A stretch of DNA of 64,000 nucleotides from assembly GCF_905207245.1 (NCBI RefSeq), contig NZ_CAJLKP010000003.1, positions 1 to 64,000 on the forward strand, read 5' to 3'. The notes below the pieces were generated by a model. The model saw only the letters and a program-made list of their open reading frames with translations, was not told the origin of the DNA and made no database searches. Position 1 is the first letter of the stretch, and each line of letters begins with the position of its first letter. The translations under genes and the position numbers were made by a program. This document shows positions 45,173-54,577 of this stretch, one piece after another. This DNA is from an uncultured Bacteroides sp. Its GTDB lineage: Bacteria; Bacteroidota; Bacteroidia; Bacteroidales; Bacteroidaceae.

Positions 45173-47493
45173 GGTAGTTTCACATTTAGTTTCTTTCCTT
45201 TGTATGCAATGTTTACAGTATGCGATTCATTATCCAGACCAAGCCCATCCTGTCCGTTCACAAGGGTAATGCGGAAATTACGTTCTTTCAGCATCCCATC
45301 ATAACCTCCTTCACAAGGATAGATGGTAAACTGTTTCTTTCTGTCATTCCATGCCATGCGGATAGTGGTGTACTTTCCTTTTTCATAATTATAATTATCA
45401 CCTTCATCCTCATATAAGATAAACTCCCCGTCAGCACCAGGATAGATACGGATTTGCAGATTATCCCATGGTTTCTCGGTTGCATACTGCACAGAAGGTC
45501 CTACAGGAATGATGGAACCGGCTTTCACATACAACGGAATTATATCAATAGGAGCATTGCGGGTAATCTCACGTCCGCCATCCTGCATTTCACCTGTCCA
45601 GAAATCAATCCAACGGATTCCCTCAGGCAAATATAAAGAACGGCTTCGGCTTGTACTTGTAACCGGAGCTACCAAAATAGACTTACCAAACATATATTCA
45701 TCACCTAAGTCCAACACCTTTTGGTCTGTCGGAAAATCAGAAAACAAGGCACGCATCAGGCTTCCGCCATTGGAAGTAACATCCCATGATGCAGAATAAA
45801 TGTAAGGTAGTAAACGATAGCGGAGATTAATCATCTTCTCTTGTGCATCGAAAGCCCAATTACCCCGATTCCCAAACTGAAAAATCTCACGTGGAGTATT
45901 CGTACCGTGTGAACGCATCATACCGGTAAAAACGGAAAATTGCATCCAGCGTATATACAATTCCTGATAAGCCGGATTCTCCACACCACCAGGGAAATGA
46001 TTGGCTGTATAGAATCCGCCGATATCCGAGTTCCAGTAAGGTATGCCCGAAAGTGAGAAGTTCAAAGCAGCAGAAATCTGGTTATGTAGCACATCCCAGG
46101 CAGCAACGACATCCCCCGACCACGACTGCGCGCCGTAACGTTGCTGTCCGGCAAAAGCGGAACGCGTCAGGATAAAAACTCGTTTATCAGAAGTCACTGC
46201 CCGTTGATGATCGTAGACACCACCTACACTGACTAATGGGAAAGCATTACGCACCTTGCGGAAAGAGCCCAGATAAGTTTGATAATCGTAATCCTCTTCT
46301 TTAATCGGATTATGCTCCGGTTCAGTAGCATCCAGCCACCAACTGTCCATGCCGATGCTGAACATCTGCTCGTTCAAGTGCTTCCAGTAAATATCTCTTG
46401 CCACAGGATCGTAAGCGTCATATACCCTGACGCCGGAGTTCTGCGGAAAAGTCTCATGTGCCATCAGCTTGTTCTGCCGTTCGAAATCTTTATACGGATT
46501 AGTAGCCGGACCAAAGGAAGGCCAAACAGAAATCATTGCATGGGCATTCAGCCTATGCACCTCATCCAGCATCTTTTTAGGATTGGGAAACAGAGGGTTG
46601 CGAAACTCTATCGCATTCCAGTCTGCATGGTCTTCTCCCCAATAGCGCCAATCCTGCACAATGCCATCCAGAGGAATTTGCAGCTCACGGTACTTCTTCA
46701 CTACCCCGACTAACTCATCTTGGCTGACATAACGTTCTCTGGACTGATTGAAACCGAATGACCAAAGCGGAAACATGGGAGCCTGCCCGGTGAGGTCGCG
46801 CAATCCTGCCACTACTCCATCAGCACCTCCGCCATATACAAAGTAATAATCACACAAATCACCGACTTCCGACTCAAAAGTCATTCCCTGCTCATTGTCC
46901 GTAAAGGTAGTGGCAGAATAGTTATCCCAAAACAAAGCGTATCCTTTGACGGAGTGAATCAACGGAATATAAATCTCCATATTGACCTGCCGCATAACCA
47001 TTGTCTGATTCCGCTGATTCATCCGTCCCTGCTGGTGCTGTCCCAGCCCGTAAATAGACTCATCAGCATCCAGACGGAAACTCTGGCGAACCTTATATGT
47101 AGGCATTCCTGCATCATCGAATGGAGTAAAACCAACAGAAGAAGGTTTTTCCGCCAACAAGACTTTTCCGTTCTTATCCGCAAAACATATCTGATTCTTT
47201 GCAATATCCAGAGAAACAGACAATTCGGAAGTAGTTAGTGTCATCCGGTTATCCTTCTCCTGCAATTTGTATTTCACATTTTCCGGTCGCTTGACAACCG
47301 AAAGAGACTGCTTCTCCGGTATTTTCCCCGAAGGATATTTCTTCACGCGTATGATAGAAGACGAAAAGCATTCCAGTTCCACACTGACTGTTCCGGCCTC
47401 AACTTTCACTCCATTAGAGATACGCGATACAGCCTGCCCCCATAATGGGACAAGCTGCATACAAATACATAAGAATGCTAAAAGTTTTTTCAT
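45169..47493 (-). CDS. GH31 family alpha-glycosidase
   Basis: This 774-residue secreted enzyme has a signal peptide (cut near LWGQA), an N-terminal beta domain, a (beta/alpha)8 barrel and C-terminal beta domains. The nucleophile Asp is in WWLDATEPE (about residue 386) and the acid/base Asp in SWSGDV (about 459). The barrel start GIVQDWRYWGEDHADWNA and the ATEPE version of the nucleophile motif resemble alpha-xylosidase-type members more than alpha-glucosidases, but this is an inference. It lies in operon T1 between GH3 and GH43. Confidence 0.93.
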   Translation of the reverse strand: MKKLLAFLCICMQLVPLWGQAVSRISNGVKVEAGTVSVELECFSSSIIRVKKYPSGKIPEKQSLSVVKRPENVKYKLQEKDNRMTLTTSELSVSLDIAKNQICFADKNGKVLLAEKPSSVGFTPFDDAGMPTYKVRQSFRLDADESIYGLGQHQQGRMNQRNQTMVMRQVNMEIYIPLIHSVKGYALFWDNYSATTFTDNEQGMTFESEVGDLCDYYFVYGGGADGVVAGLRDLTGQAPMFPLWSFGFNQSRERYVSQDELVGVVKKYRELQIPLDGIVQDWRYWGEDHADWNAIEFRNPLFPNPKKMLDEVHRLNAHAMISVWPSFGPATNPYKDFERQNKLMAHETFPQNSGVRVYDAYDPVARDIYWKHLNEQMFSIGMDSWWLDATEPEHNPIKEEDYDYQTYLGSFRKVRNAFPLVSVGGVYDHQRAVTSDKRVFILTRSAFAGQQRYGAQSWSGDVVAAWDVLHNQISAALNFSLSGIPYWNSDIGGFYTANHFPGGVENPAYQELYIRWMQFSVFTGMMRSHGTNTPREIFQFGNRGNWAFDAQEKMINLRYRLLPYIYSASWDVTSNGGSLMRALFSDFPTDQKVLDLGDEYMFGKSILVAPVTSTSRSRSLYLPEGIRWIDFWTGEMQDGGREITRNAPIDIIPLYVKAGSIIPVGPSVQYATEKPWDNLQIRIYPGADGEFILYEDEGDNYNYEKGKYTTIRMAWNDRKKQFTIYPCEGGYDGMLKERNFRITLVNGQDGLGLDNESHTVNIAYKGKKLNVKLP

Positions 47494-47510
47494 AATATCA
47501 GTGACAATGG

Positions 47511-50375
47511 TTAAAGAGATAGCACTTTATATTTAGTGGTAAATACAACAGGCGCATCACTGTCTTTATCCACATGGAAAGGTATCAATTTCTCTTCTCC
47601 CGGAGCCAGTTCATAATGGACATTATCTCCTGTCTTCTTGCCACCAACATACATATCAATCTTACCGGTATCCATTAAAGTACCATCGTTCTTAACAGAC
47701 ACCCAAACTGTCTTCTGATTCTTCACCAGGTTTTCTTCTACTTTAAATAGAGTCAAACCGAAATCTGCAGCAAATTCATGGGTATATTCAAACATACCGG
47801 ACACACCCTTTCCGGCATCTGTATAGCCTACACTATCCTTAATGCGGTCTTTAGCCACATATTGAGGACTAACACCGCCGACTAATATCTTGAATGCCCC
47901 CTTCTCTACCACTCTATCCATGCGATCATTGAGCAATGATAATTCATAAGGCGTCAATTCAAAAGAAACCGTCTTCGATTCACCCGGCTTCAGATTGATA
48001 CGAGTGAAGTCCTTCAATTCCGTAATACGTGTCTTTACACTGGCATACATATCAGTGACATACAATTGGACAACCTCATCACCTGCACGCTGACCTACGT
48101 TTTTCACAGTTACCTGCACGGCAATATTGCCATTGTCTTTCTCCTGCACCTTCAGGCCTGAATATTCAAAAGAGGTATAACTCAAACCATATCCAAAATA
48201 GTAGAGAGGATAATATTCCAGATCAGAGTATTCATAACGGCGACCGGAAGTTTTGAAGTTATAATAAAGAGGTAACTGGCCTACATGCTGTGGGAAAGTC
48301 ATCGGCAAACGACCGGCAGGATTATAATCACCGAACAACACATCTGCCGTAGCAGGACCTCCCTCTTGTCCCGGCAACCAGTTGACAAGAATAGCTTTAC
48401 ACAATTCCGAAGCCTTTGTCAGATTATAAGGACGACCGGCCTGAAGAACCAATATGACCGGTTTCCCAGTTGCGCAAACCGCTTCCAGCAGTTCTTGTTG
48501 TTTGCCCGGCAGAATCAAGGTTGCATAGTCATGGTTTTCACCGGATGTTTTGTAAACATCCGTCGTAGCTTCACTGGTCGAGCAATCTCCCAGAACCATA
48601 ACTACCACATCTGCTTGAGAAGCTGCTTTGACCGCTTTAGGGATATTCGTCTCACTCAAATTTGTAAAGTCGCAACCTTGCTCATAAATTACTTTCGTCT
48701 GCTTGCCCACAGCCTGTTTGACACCTGTCAATACTGATTTCAACTGACCGGGCAGCAATTTCGGAGTATAGTCACCCGGTTGCAAATCGTCTGCTCCGGG
48801 ACCTAATACAGCAATCGAGCGGATACCTTTATCCAAAGGCAATATATTTTCCTTATTCTCCAACATTACGATAGACTCCCGGGCTGCCTGACGCGCCATC
48901 TCTTTATGGCTGTCCGAGTTCCATCCCGGATATATTTTATTCCAATCCAAAGGTTTATTGGGAGTTTTTTCAAACAGTTCATTACGGAACATCATACGCA
49001 GCATGGTACGGCAAACGTTATCCAGATTTTCCATATTGAGGCGTCCGTCCTTTGCTGCCTGTATCACTTCTTTATCATTATAAGTATCGCCGCAGTTTGT
49101 AGCAATGCCTGCTGCCAATGCCTGGTTAGCTGCTTCAATCTTATCTTTTGCCGTATAGTGTTTGCGCGCCGTTAAGTTACCGATAGCACCGCAGTCACTA
49201 ACAATAAAACCGTCAAAACCCCATTCTTCGCGCAAGATATTATGCAACAACTCTTTACTTTTCGCAACCGGTACTCCCAGAAAATCTGAGTAAGCCATCA
49301 TCAACGACTGGCAATCATAATTACGAATAACATGACGGAACGGAACCAGATGTACCTCACGCATTTCCCGTTCGGACAATCCTATATCATGAGAATCGCG
49401 GCCACCCAACGGAGCACCGTGACCGCCGAAATGTTTCGGAGTAGTGAACAAGCCTTTAGACTGATACCCTTTGATCCATGCTCCACCAATCTGTGATACC
49501 AGAACCGGGTCTTCGCCAAATGTTTCTTCGCAACGTCCCCAACGGGCATCTTGTGCTACATCCAGCACCGGAGACCATGCCTGCATAGTACCCGCTGCAA
49601 GAGTTTCATCACCAACAACCATTGCCACTTCCTCTGTCAACTTCTTATTCCAGGTTGCTCCCATCGCCAATGCTTGCGGGAAAATGGTTGCTCCACTACC
49701 ATAAGAGAAGCCATGCACAGCCTCTACTTTGGTAATGGGCGGTACGTATAAATGAGGAATGCCGGGAATGCCCCACCCTTCACGAATCAATTCCATTTTA
49801 TCTTCCGGAGTCATCACAGACAACAGACTTTCCACACGTTCTTCCACCGGAAGCGTTGGGTCCATATAGCGGAGTGCAGTCTTTTCCCCCTTCCGGTCTT
49901 TCAACTCTTTATCAGCCAAGAGAACCGAAACCTCTTTCACGGTAAAAGGTTTCACACGGTCACTTCCTTTGAAAGCCAGTCTGACGTGTGCACCATATTT
50001 GGGTGAAAACTTCACTTTCATTTCTTTTGCATTACCCTGTACCTGATAGTCAACAGGTACTCCGAGGTTCATCGGATCGTAGGTGACAAATACATTCATC
50101 AGTTGTTTCAAGTCATCTTTCGCCACACCTTGCATCTGAAGATTAAGTTCACATACGTCACCGGGAGTCTGGATGGTGAACATTAACCATTGGTCAGTCT
50201 TCAAGTCCTGACCACTAACCTCCCACATCGTCTTCGGATCCTTATCAAAAGCTAACGAAGCTTTTTCCATATTAGCCGATGCCGAAACGGATAAAATATC
50301 ACTTGGCTGCTGAGCCATTAGAAAAGCGCAGGAGAATATGCCTGCAAATAAAAACAAGTGTCTCTTTAAATTCAT
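47511..50375 (-). CDS. GH3 family beta-glycosidase with N-terminal F5/8-like domain
   Basis: This 954-residue secreted enzyme has a signal peptide (cut near FLMAQ) and an N-terminal discoidin-like domain (about residues 25-150; SASANMEKASLAFDKDPKTMW). The GH3 barrel follows, with KHFGGHG and the nucleophile Asp in FIVSDCGA (about residue 393), then the alpha/beta sandwich and a fibronectin-III-like domain. It has no PA14 insert, unlike the GH3 at 24301. It is the first gene of operon T1, 26 bp after a -7-like box preceded by a four-hexamer array. Confidence 0.93.
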   Translation of the reverse strand: MNLKRHLFLFAGIFSCAFLMAQQPSDILSVSASANMEKASLAFDKDPKTMWEVSGQDLKTDQWLMFTIQTPGDVCELNLQMQGVAKDDLKQLMNVFVTYDPMNLGVPVDYQVQGNAKEMKVKFSPKYGAHVRLAFKGSDRVKPFTVKEVSVLLADKELKDRKGEKTALRYMDPTLPVEERVESLLSVMTPEDKMELIREGWGIPGIPHLYVPPITKVEAVHGFSYGSGATIFPQALAMGATWNKKLTEEVAMVVGDETLAAGTMQAWSPVLDVAQDARWGRCEETFGEDPVLVSQIGGAWIKGYQSKGLFTTPKHFGGHGAPLGGRDSHDIGLSEREMREVHLVPFRHVIRNYDCQSLMMAYSDFLGVPVAKSKELLHNILREEWGFDGFIVSDCGAIGNLTARKHYTAKDKIEAANQALAAGIATNCGDTYNDKEVIQAAKDGRLNMENLDNVCRTMLRMMFRNELFEKTPNKPLDWNKIYPGWNSDSHKEMARQAARESIVMLENKENILPLDKGIRSIAVLGPGADDLQPGDYTPKLLPGQLKSVLTGVKQAVGKQTKVIYEQGCDFTNLSETNIPKAVKAASQADVVVMVLGDCSTSEATTDVYKTSGENHDYATLILPGKQQELLEAVCATGKPVILVLQAGRPYNLTKASELCKAILVNWLPGQEGGPATADVLFGDYNPAGRLPMTFPQHVGQLPLYYNFKTSGRRYEYSDLEYYPLYYFGYGLSYTSFEYSGLKVQEKDNGNIAVQVTVKNVGQRAGDEVVQLYVTDMYASVKTRITELKDFTRINLKPGESKTVSFELTPYELSLLNDRMDRVVEKGAFKILVGGVSPQYVAKDRIKDSVGYTDAGKGVSGMFEYTHEFAADFGLTLFKVEENLVKNQKTVWVSVKNDGTLMDTGKIDMYVGGKKTGDNVHYELAPGEEKLIPFHVDKDSDAPVVFTTKYKVLSL

Positions 50376-50400
50376 GTTATCAGATTTTAATTTGATGATG

Positions 50401-50469
50401 CAAAATAAACCGCAACCGCTTAATAAAATGATAACACCATAATTAATGAAACATTAAAATCCACTTAAT
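50401..50469 (-). promoter_or_regulatory. Operon T1 promoter with phased hexamer array
   Basis: The -7-like box TTATTTTG is at 50401-50408 (minus, one base off consensus). Plus-strand hexamers are CTTAAT 50419, ATTAAT 50442, ATTAAA 50453 and CTTAAT 50464; a weak ATAACA at 50431 fills the missing slot. Offsets from the box start are 18, (30), 41, 52 and 63. The geometry is identical base for base to the T5 promoter. Confidence 0.72.
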
Positions 50470-50521
50470 GGATATCTTTTCTTGAAAAAGAGGAGCCCTG
50501 CCAGAAGAATTGCATGAATTA

Positions 50522-50554
50522 GTAATTGCTTTTCGCTAAAAAGCATTACTTTTG
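50522..50554 (+). promoter_or_regulatory. Regulator promoter with overlapping inverted repeat
   Basis: The -7 box TACTTTTG (50547-50554) is an exact match, with a TTG at 50526-50528 as -33 element (18-nt spacer), 32 bp before the regulator ATG. The promoter is covered by an inverted repeat: GTAAT-T-GCTTTT (50522-50533) with AAAAGC-ATTAC (50539-50549), one unpaired base. It has none of the hexamers seen at the five enzyme promoters. Confidence 0.65.
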
Positions 50555-50586
50555 TCCAAGCTAATACTTCATTAAGGACATACAAA

Positions 50587-53175
50587 ATGAAAAAGACACT
50601 ATCTATAATCTTCCTCCTGCTTATATGTATGCATTCAATGTCTCAGCTTCCTGAATATGGTTTGCATATCCAGTCTTATCCACTTCAAAATTCCGAATTC
50701 ACCAGCATGGCATTAGAAGATGGAAAGTACATAGCAGCCAAAGGAGAAAAGATAACCCTGAGTTTCAATCTCCGGGTCAGACCTGATAATGTATTCGGAA
50801 CTGTATTCCGTATCATCACTGATAATAATAAAAACATCGACCTGATGTACAGTGTTAGTGATAACGACAGACGTTTTCCGATTCTGGTCACCGGAGATGC
50901 CGTACACCCCATTCAAAAGGAAGTGAGACGTGAAATGTGGACTTCTGCCAATGTTACCCTTGACTTCAAAGAAGGTGATATTACCGTATCATATGATAGT
51001 ACGGAAATCAATGTGCAATATGCCGACCTGAAAGGCGTACAAGGTATACGCATAGCCTTTGGTTATTGTCCATTTGAGAATTTCTCTCTGGCCGATGTCG
51101 CTTCCGTTAATATAAAAGATATCAGTATAAAACGTGGAAGCAAAGAAATACGCCATTGGAAGATGGCACGCCACAACGGAGATATTTGTTATGATGAAGT
51201 GTCCCACATGCCGGCCACCGGTAAAAATACCCGCTGGATTATCGACCAATATATCACCTGGAAGAAGATATACTCACAGCATTTTGCCTCTTCTCCTTCC
51301 GTAGCATTCGACCCTCTTGTCGGCACTTTCTATGTGGCTACGGATAAAAGGAAACTATATGTCTTTCATACTGATGAAAGAGTGACGGACACCATCCGGG
51401 TTAAAGGTGGAGAGTTTGTTGCCAACTATCCAAACCAGTTGATATACATACCGCAACACCAGCAGCTACTATCCTATAATCTGAATGAGAACCTTTTCTC
51501 GGCCTTCGACCCCGTAACACAAAGCTGGCAGGGAACGCAAGCGCCCGTATTAGAGCATGATTACTGGAACAATACGCTTGTATATAATCCTTCCAATTCC
51601 TCCTTAATCAGTTTTGGCGGATACGGACATTATCACTATAACAATAAATTAGTCATCAGTTATCCTTATGAAGATACACCGCAACGTCAACTCAGTCTGT
51701 CAAGTATCCATCCCCGGTATTCTTGCAGTTCCGCTATTGTCGACAGTACGCTCTACATCTTTGGCGGTCGCGGTTGCCCATCCGGACGACAGGAATTATC
51801 TCCCCGCAACTATTACGACTTATATTCGGTCAACCTGCTCACCCAGCAGGTCAATAAGCTGTGGGAGGCTCCGCAAACTCCGGCAGATGGAGATTTCCAA
51901 CCCTGTGAAAACATGGTTTATGATGCGGAAAAAGATTGCTTCTACCTTTTCAGCACACAGCAAGGTGGCACTCTGATGAGAATCGATACCCAAACGCCAC
52001 ATTTTGAACTGATGTCGTTACCTATGGGATTGAAATTAGAATCGCAATACCTATATAGCAACCTATATTATTCGCCTAAACAAAAGAAACTATATGTGGC
52101 CATCCATCAAGCTGAAGTAAGCGGAAAAGCTGATTTGGATATATATGAATTGAATTTCCCCCCAATCCCCATTCTGTCTTTCAAACAGCCGGATGTAGTT
52201 GAAGGCAAAACAGCTCAGGGTAAGCACACCTATCTATGGTTGTACATCGTAAGCGGATTATTAGTCATTAGCGGTGTAGGAGCTCTTTATTACAAGAAAC
52301 GAAAAGAAGGAATAAACCGGGTAAAATCTTCTGCCAAGGAAGAGAAAAGCCCGGCAACAGACACCTCCCAGACAGAAGGAGTGAATACCCTATTGACAAA
52401 AGAGTTGCCTGAGATAAAAATAGATATGCCGATCAGTGCACCCGACCCGACATTCCACAACTATGATTTCTCAAAGAAATGTATCTGTTTCTTTGGCGGC
52501 TTCCATATTGTTGATAAAGAAGGGAACGACTGTACAGCCTTATTCACTCCCACCCTTAAAGCCTTACTGATACTGCTTATTCTCTATACAGGCAAAGATC
52601 CAAAGGGAATCATCGGGCACAAACTCATCCAGTTGTTATGGTACGATAAAGCAGAAGAGTCTGCTAAAAACAACCGTAATGTATACATGAGTAAGTTGCG
52701 TGGTTTACTGGATAAAGTGGGTGATATCAAGATACTGAATCAGAATGGATTCTGGAGTATACAGTTTGAAGAAGGCACTATCTGCGACTATCTGGAAGCC
52801 CTCCATTTGTACAGGGGAAATAACGGACAAGACCTGGAGAAACTGCTTGAATTATTATTGCGTGGTATGATGCTTCCTAATGTAGAGAATGATTGGATTG
52901 ATGCATTCAAGAATGATTTTTCCAATGATACTATTGATTTGCTTTCCAGATTATTGAAGCAGGAAGACCTTTCGGATACACTGAAGTTGAAGATTGCGGA
53001 TACCCTCTTCCAGCATGATTATATCAATGAAGAAGCGCTTTGTGTGAAATGCCGCATCCTCTGCCAGCAAGGGAAAAAGGGACTTGCCAAAACTGTTTAC
53101 GATACTTTCTGCAAAGAATATGCAGCTTCATTAGGAACAGAATATAAATACTCTTTAATGGAGATTATCGAGTAA
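50587..53175 (+). CDS. Membrane-spanning PUL regulator: LamG-like/kelch sensor with SARP-like winged helix
   Basis: This 862-residue protein is a likely one-piece signal transducer. A signal peptide (cut near HSMSQ) is followed by a LamG/concanavalin-like sandwich (about residues 35-190) and a beta-propeller with kelch-type motifs (about 225-540; LISFGGYGHYHYNNKLV, LYIFGGRGCPSGRQE). One transmembrane helix follows at about 548-569 (LWLYIVSGLLVISGVGALYY), then a charged linker. The cytoplasmic part begins with a winged helix (about 628-725) of the OmpR/SARP kind: CFFGGFHIVDKEGND, LLILLILYTGKD, LIQLLWYDKAEESAKNNRNV, MSKLRGLLDKV. It ends in a helical region resembling the SARP BTAD (TPR-like) domain. 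It is the only plus-strand gene in the PUL, convergent with T5 and divergent from T1. I infer that it senses a glycan in the periplasm and binds the hexamer arrays. Confidence 0.85.
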   Translation: MKKTLSIIFLLLICMHSMSQLPEYGLHIQSYPLQNSEFTSMALEDGKYIAAKGEKITLSFNLRVRPDNVFGTVFRIITDNNKNIDLMYSVSDNDRRFPILVTGDAVHPIQKEVRREMWTSANVTLDFKEGDITVSYDSTEINVQYADLKGVQGIRIAFGYCPFENFSLADVASVNIKDISIKRGSKEIRHWKMARHNGDICYDEVSHMPATGKNTRWIIDQYITWKKIYSQHFASSPSVAFDPLVGTFYVATDKRKLYVFHTDERVTDTIRVKGGEFVANYPNQLIYIPQHQQLLSYNLNENLFSAFDPVTQSWQGTQAPVLEHDYWNNTLVYNPSNSSLISFGGYGHYHYNNKLVISYPYEDTPQRQLSLSSIHPRYSCSSAIVDSTLYIFGGRGCPSGRQELSPRNYYDLYSVNLLTQQVNKLWEAPQTPADGDFQPCENMVYDAEKDCFYLFSTQQGGTLMRIDTQTPHFELMSLPMGLKLESQYLYSNLYYSPKQKKLYVAIHQAEVSGKADLDIYELNFPPIPILSFKQPDVVEGKTAQGKHTYLWLYIVSGLLVISGVGALYYKKRKEGINRVKSSAKEEKSPATDTSQTEGVNTLLTKELPEIKIDMPISAPDPTFHNYDFSKKCICFFGGFHIVDKEGNDCTALFTPTLKALLILLILYTGKDPKGIIGHKLIQLLWYDKAEESAKNNRNVYMSKLRGLLDKVGDIKILNQNGFWSIQFEEGTICDYLEALHLYRGNNGQDLEKLLELLLRGMMLPNVENDWIDAFKNDFSNDTIDLLSRLLKQEDLSDTLKLKIADTLFQHDYINEEALCVKCRILCQQGKKGLAKTVYDTFCKEYAASLGTEYKYSLMEIIE

Positions 53176-53192
53176 CTACGAGCTACACTATA

Positions 53193-53301
53193 AGCTACGA
53201 GCTACGGGCTACAAGCTACAAGTTGCGCTATGGGCAAATAATTATTCGCCCGGCTATCACGCCGAAAGGAACTTGTAGCTCGTAGCCCGTAGCTTGTAGC
53301 T
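53193..53301. terminator. 32-bp inverted repeat between convergent genes
   Basis: Positions 53193-53224 are complementary to 53270-53301 with two mismatches, built from repeats of CTACGAGCTA type. The loop holds a second hairpin, 53232-53251 (GGGCAAATAA with TTATTCGCCC, one mismatch). It lies between the ends of the regulator and of operon T5 and probably serves as a two-way terminator. Confidence 0.75.
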
Positions 53302-53304
53302 AAA

Positions 53305-54540
53305 TCATTTCCGTTTCGGTTGCTTCATTTCCAACGGCTTCTCTTTGCGCAGCATCTTGCCTGCCTGCCCTACCAGCCACAGGTAATGGTCGCTTTCAAT
53401 CCCATCTTCAATAGGAACAAACGTGCTGGCACCTACAGGAACCTTCTTGGCACATTTAAAGATTGCCGTACCTTCATCTATTTCATCGAACATGGCCACA
53501 TAAAGCATTTCAGCACCTTCCTTTATAGCACCCGACAGTTGTTTCCAAAGGAACGAACCTTTATTACGCTGTATCTGTACACTATTTTCGTGTCCTTTCA
53601 TATTACGCCACGAGAACCCCGGAAAGCACAAAGGAGCATAGTCCACTTTATTCTTCCTGGCCCACTTCACATCTTCTCTGACCAGCTTCTGATAGCGGGG
53701 ATATGTTTCTTCATTATAACGTCCCACGAACCATGGCATCACTACATCACATTTCCTAATCAGCTCATGCAGACGAGGGTCCGACTCCGTATCGCCACTC
53801 AATTCGCGCCAATGTGTAGGCACACCCAGCATTACACTGAACCCCTGTGCTTTCAGACCATTAATAATCTTCTCGGCTTCATTCAGGCCATAACGACGAC
53901 GGTCATTAAATCCCACGCCCCAAACAGTAACCAACGGTTTTCCATTGTGATACAGATAGGAAGGATTCTTGGCGTGGTCTTTCAAGGAATGGCGCTTGGC
54001 TATATCAGCAATATCCTTCAACAACACATCTTCACCACCGGGACGCATACCGCTCAGGTCGTACATCACACAGATAGCCCGCTCATACTTATTAGCAGCC
54101 TCCATAGCCGAGTTCAGCACCTTATTGAAGTGGTTCAGTCCGCTTGTATTGCTGATTTCCCCTACAAAACGTTGCATAAACACACCATCCAGTCCATACT
54201 CTTTCATCCATCTGAAATGGGTATCCACCGTAGAAGCATCGTGCGAAGAAAAGGTATAAGCCGGCGTGCCGTCAGCAAATTTGAATTCCGTCTTATACAG
54301 TTGCTTATACTCCGACACTTCCGGCCAAAAGTCAATCGTACACGAACCGGGGCGAAAGCCATCATGCCCCGTATAATGATACCATCCCCGGCCGGCGCCA
54401 TCATCAGGGGCGTTGAACCACCCCTGATAACCGGCCATCACCAATCCTTTGTACGAGTTATACTGCTTACCGGCAGTCTGTGCCATAATACCTACTGAAA
54501 ACAACAAGTATACAATAAACCAATTTAGTCTTCTTACCAT
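53305..54540 (-). CDS. GH71/99-like family protein
   Basis: This 411-residue secreted protein (signal cut near IMAQ) is the third GH71/99-like paralogue. Conserved segments are YKGLVMAGYQGWF, HFRWMKEYGLDGVFMQRFVG, ERAICVMYDLSGM, GKPLVTVWGVGFNDR, SVMLGVPTHWRE, VVMPWFVGRY and MLYVAMFDEIDEGTAIFKC. It lacks the lipoprotein Cys of the paralogue at 33631, so it is likely periplasmic. It is the second gene of operon T5, 37 bp after the GH95 reading frame. Confidence 0.86.
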   Translation of the reverse strand: MVRRLNWFIVYLLFSVGIMAQTAGKQYNSYKGLVMAGYQGWFNAPDDGAGRGWYHYTGHDGFRPGSCTIDFWPEVSEYKQLYKTEFKFADGTPAYTFSSHDASTVDTHFRWMKEYGLDGVFMQRFVGEISNTSGLNHFNKVLNSAMEAANKYERAICVMYDLSGMRPGGEDVLLKDIADIAKRHSLKDHAKNPSYLYHNGKPLVTVWGVGFNDRRRYGLNEAEKIINGLKAQGFSVMLGVPTHWRELSGDTESDPRLHELIRKCDVVMPWFVGRYNEETYPRYQKLVREDVKWARKNKVDYAPLCFPGFSWRNMKGHENSVQIQRNKGSFLWKQLSGAIKEGAEMLYVAMFDEIDEGTAIFKCAKKVPVGASTFVPIEDGIESDHYLWLVGQAGKMLRKEKPLEMKQPKRK

Positions 54541-54577
54541 AACCTATTTTATATCTATATTATCTTGATACCAATCA

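Noticed and set aside
50401..50586. Hexamer array driving the regulator gene itself
   Set aside because: The slots are in register with the minus-strand T1 box, not with the regulator's own -7 box at 50547; the expected slot there (50531-50536) has no hexamer.
53320..54498. 392-codon frame antisense to the GH71/99-like gene
   Set aside because: It mirrors the codon pattern of a well-supported gene; similar mirror frames appear opposite the paralogues.
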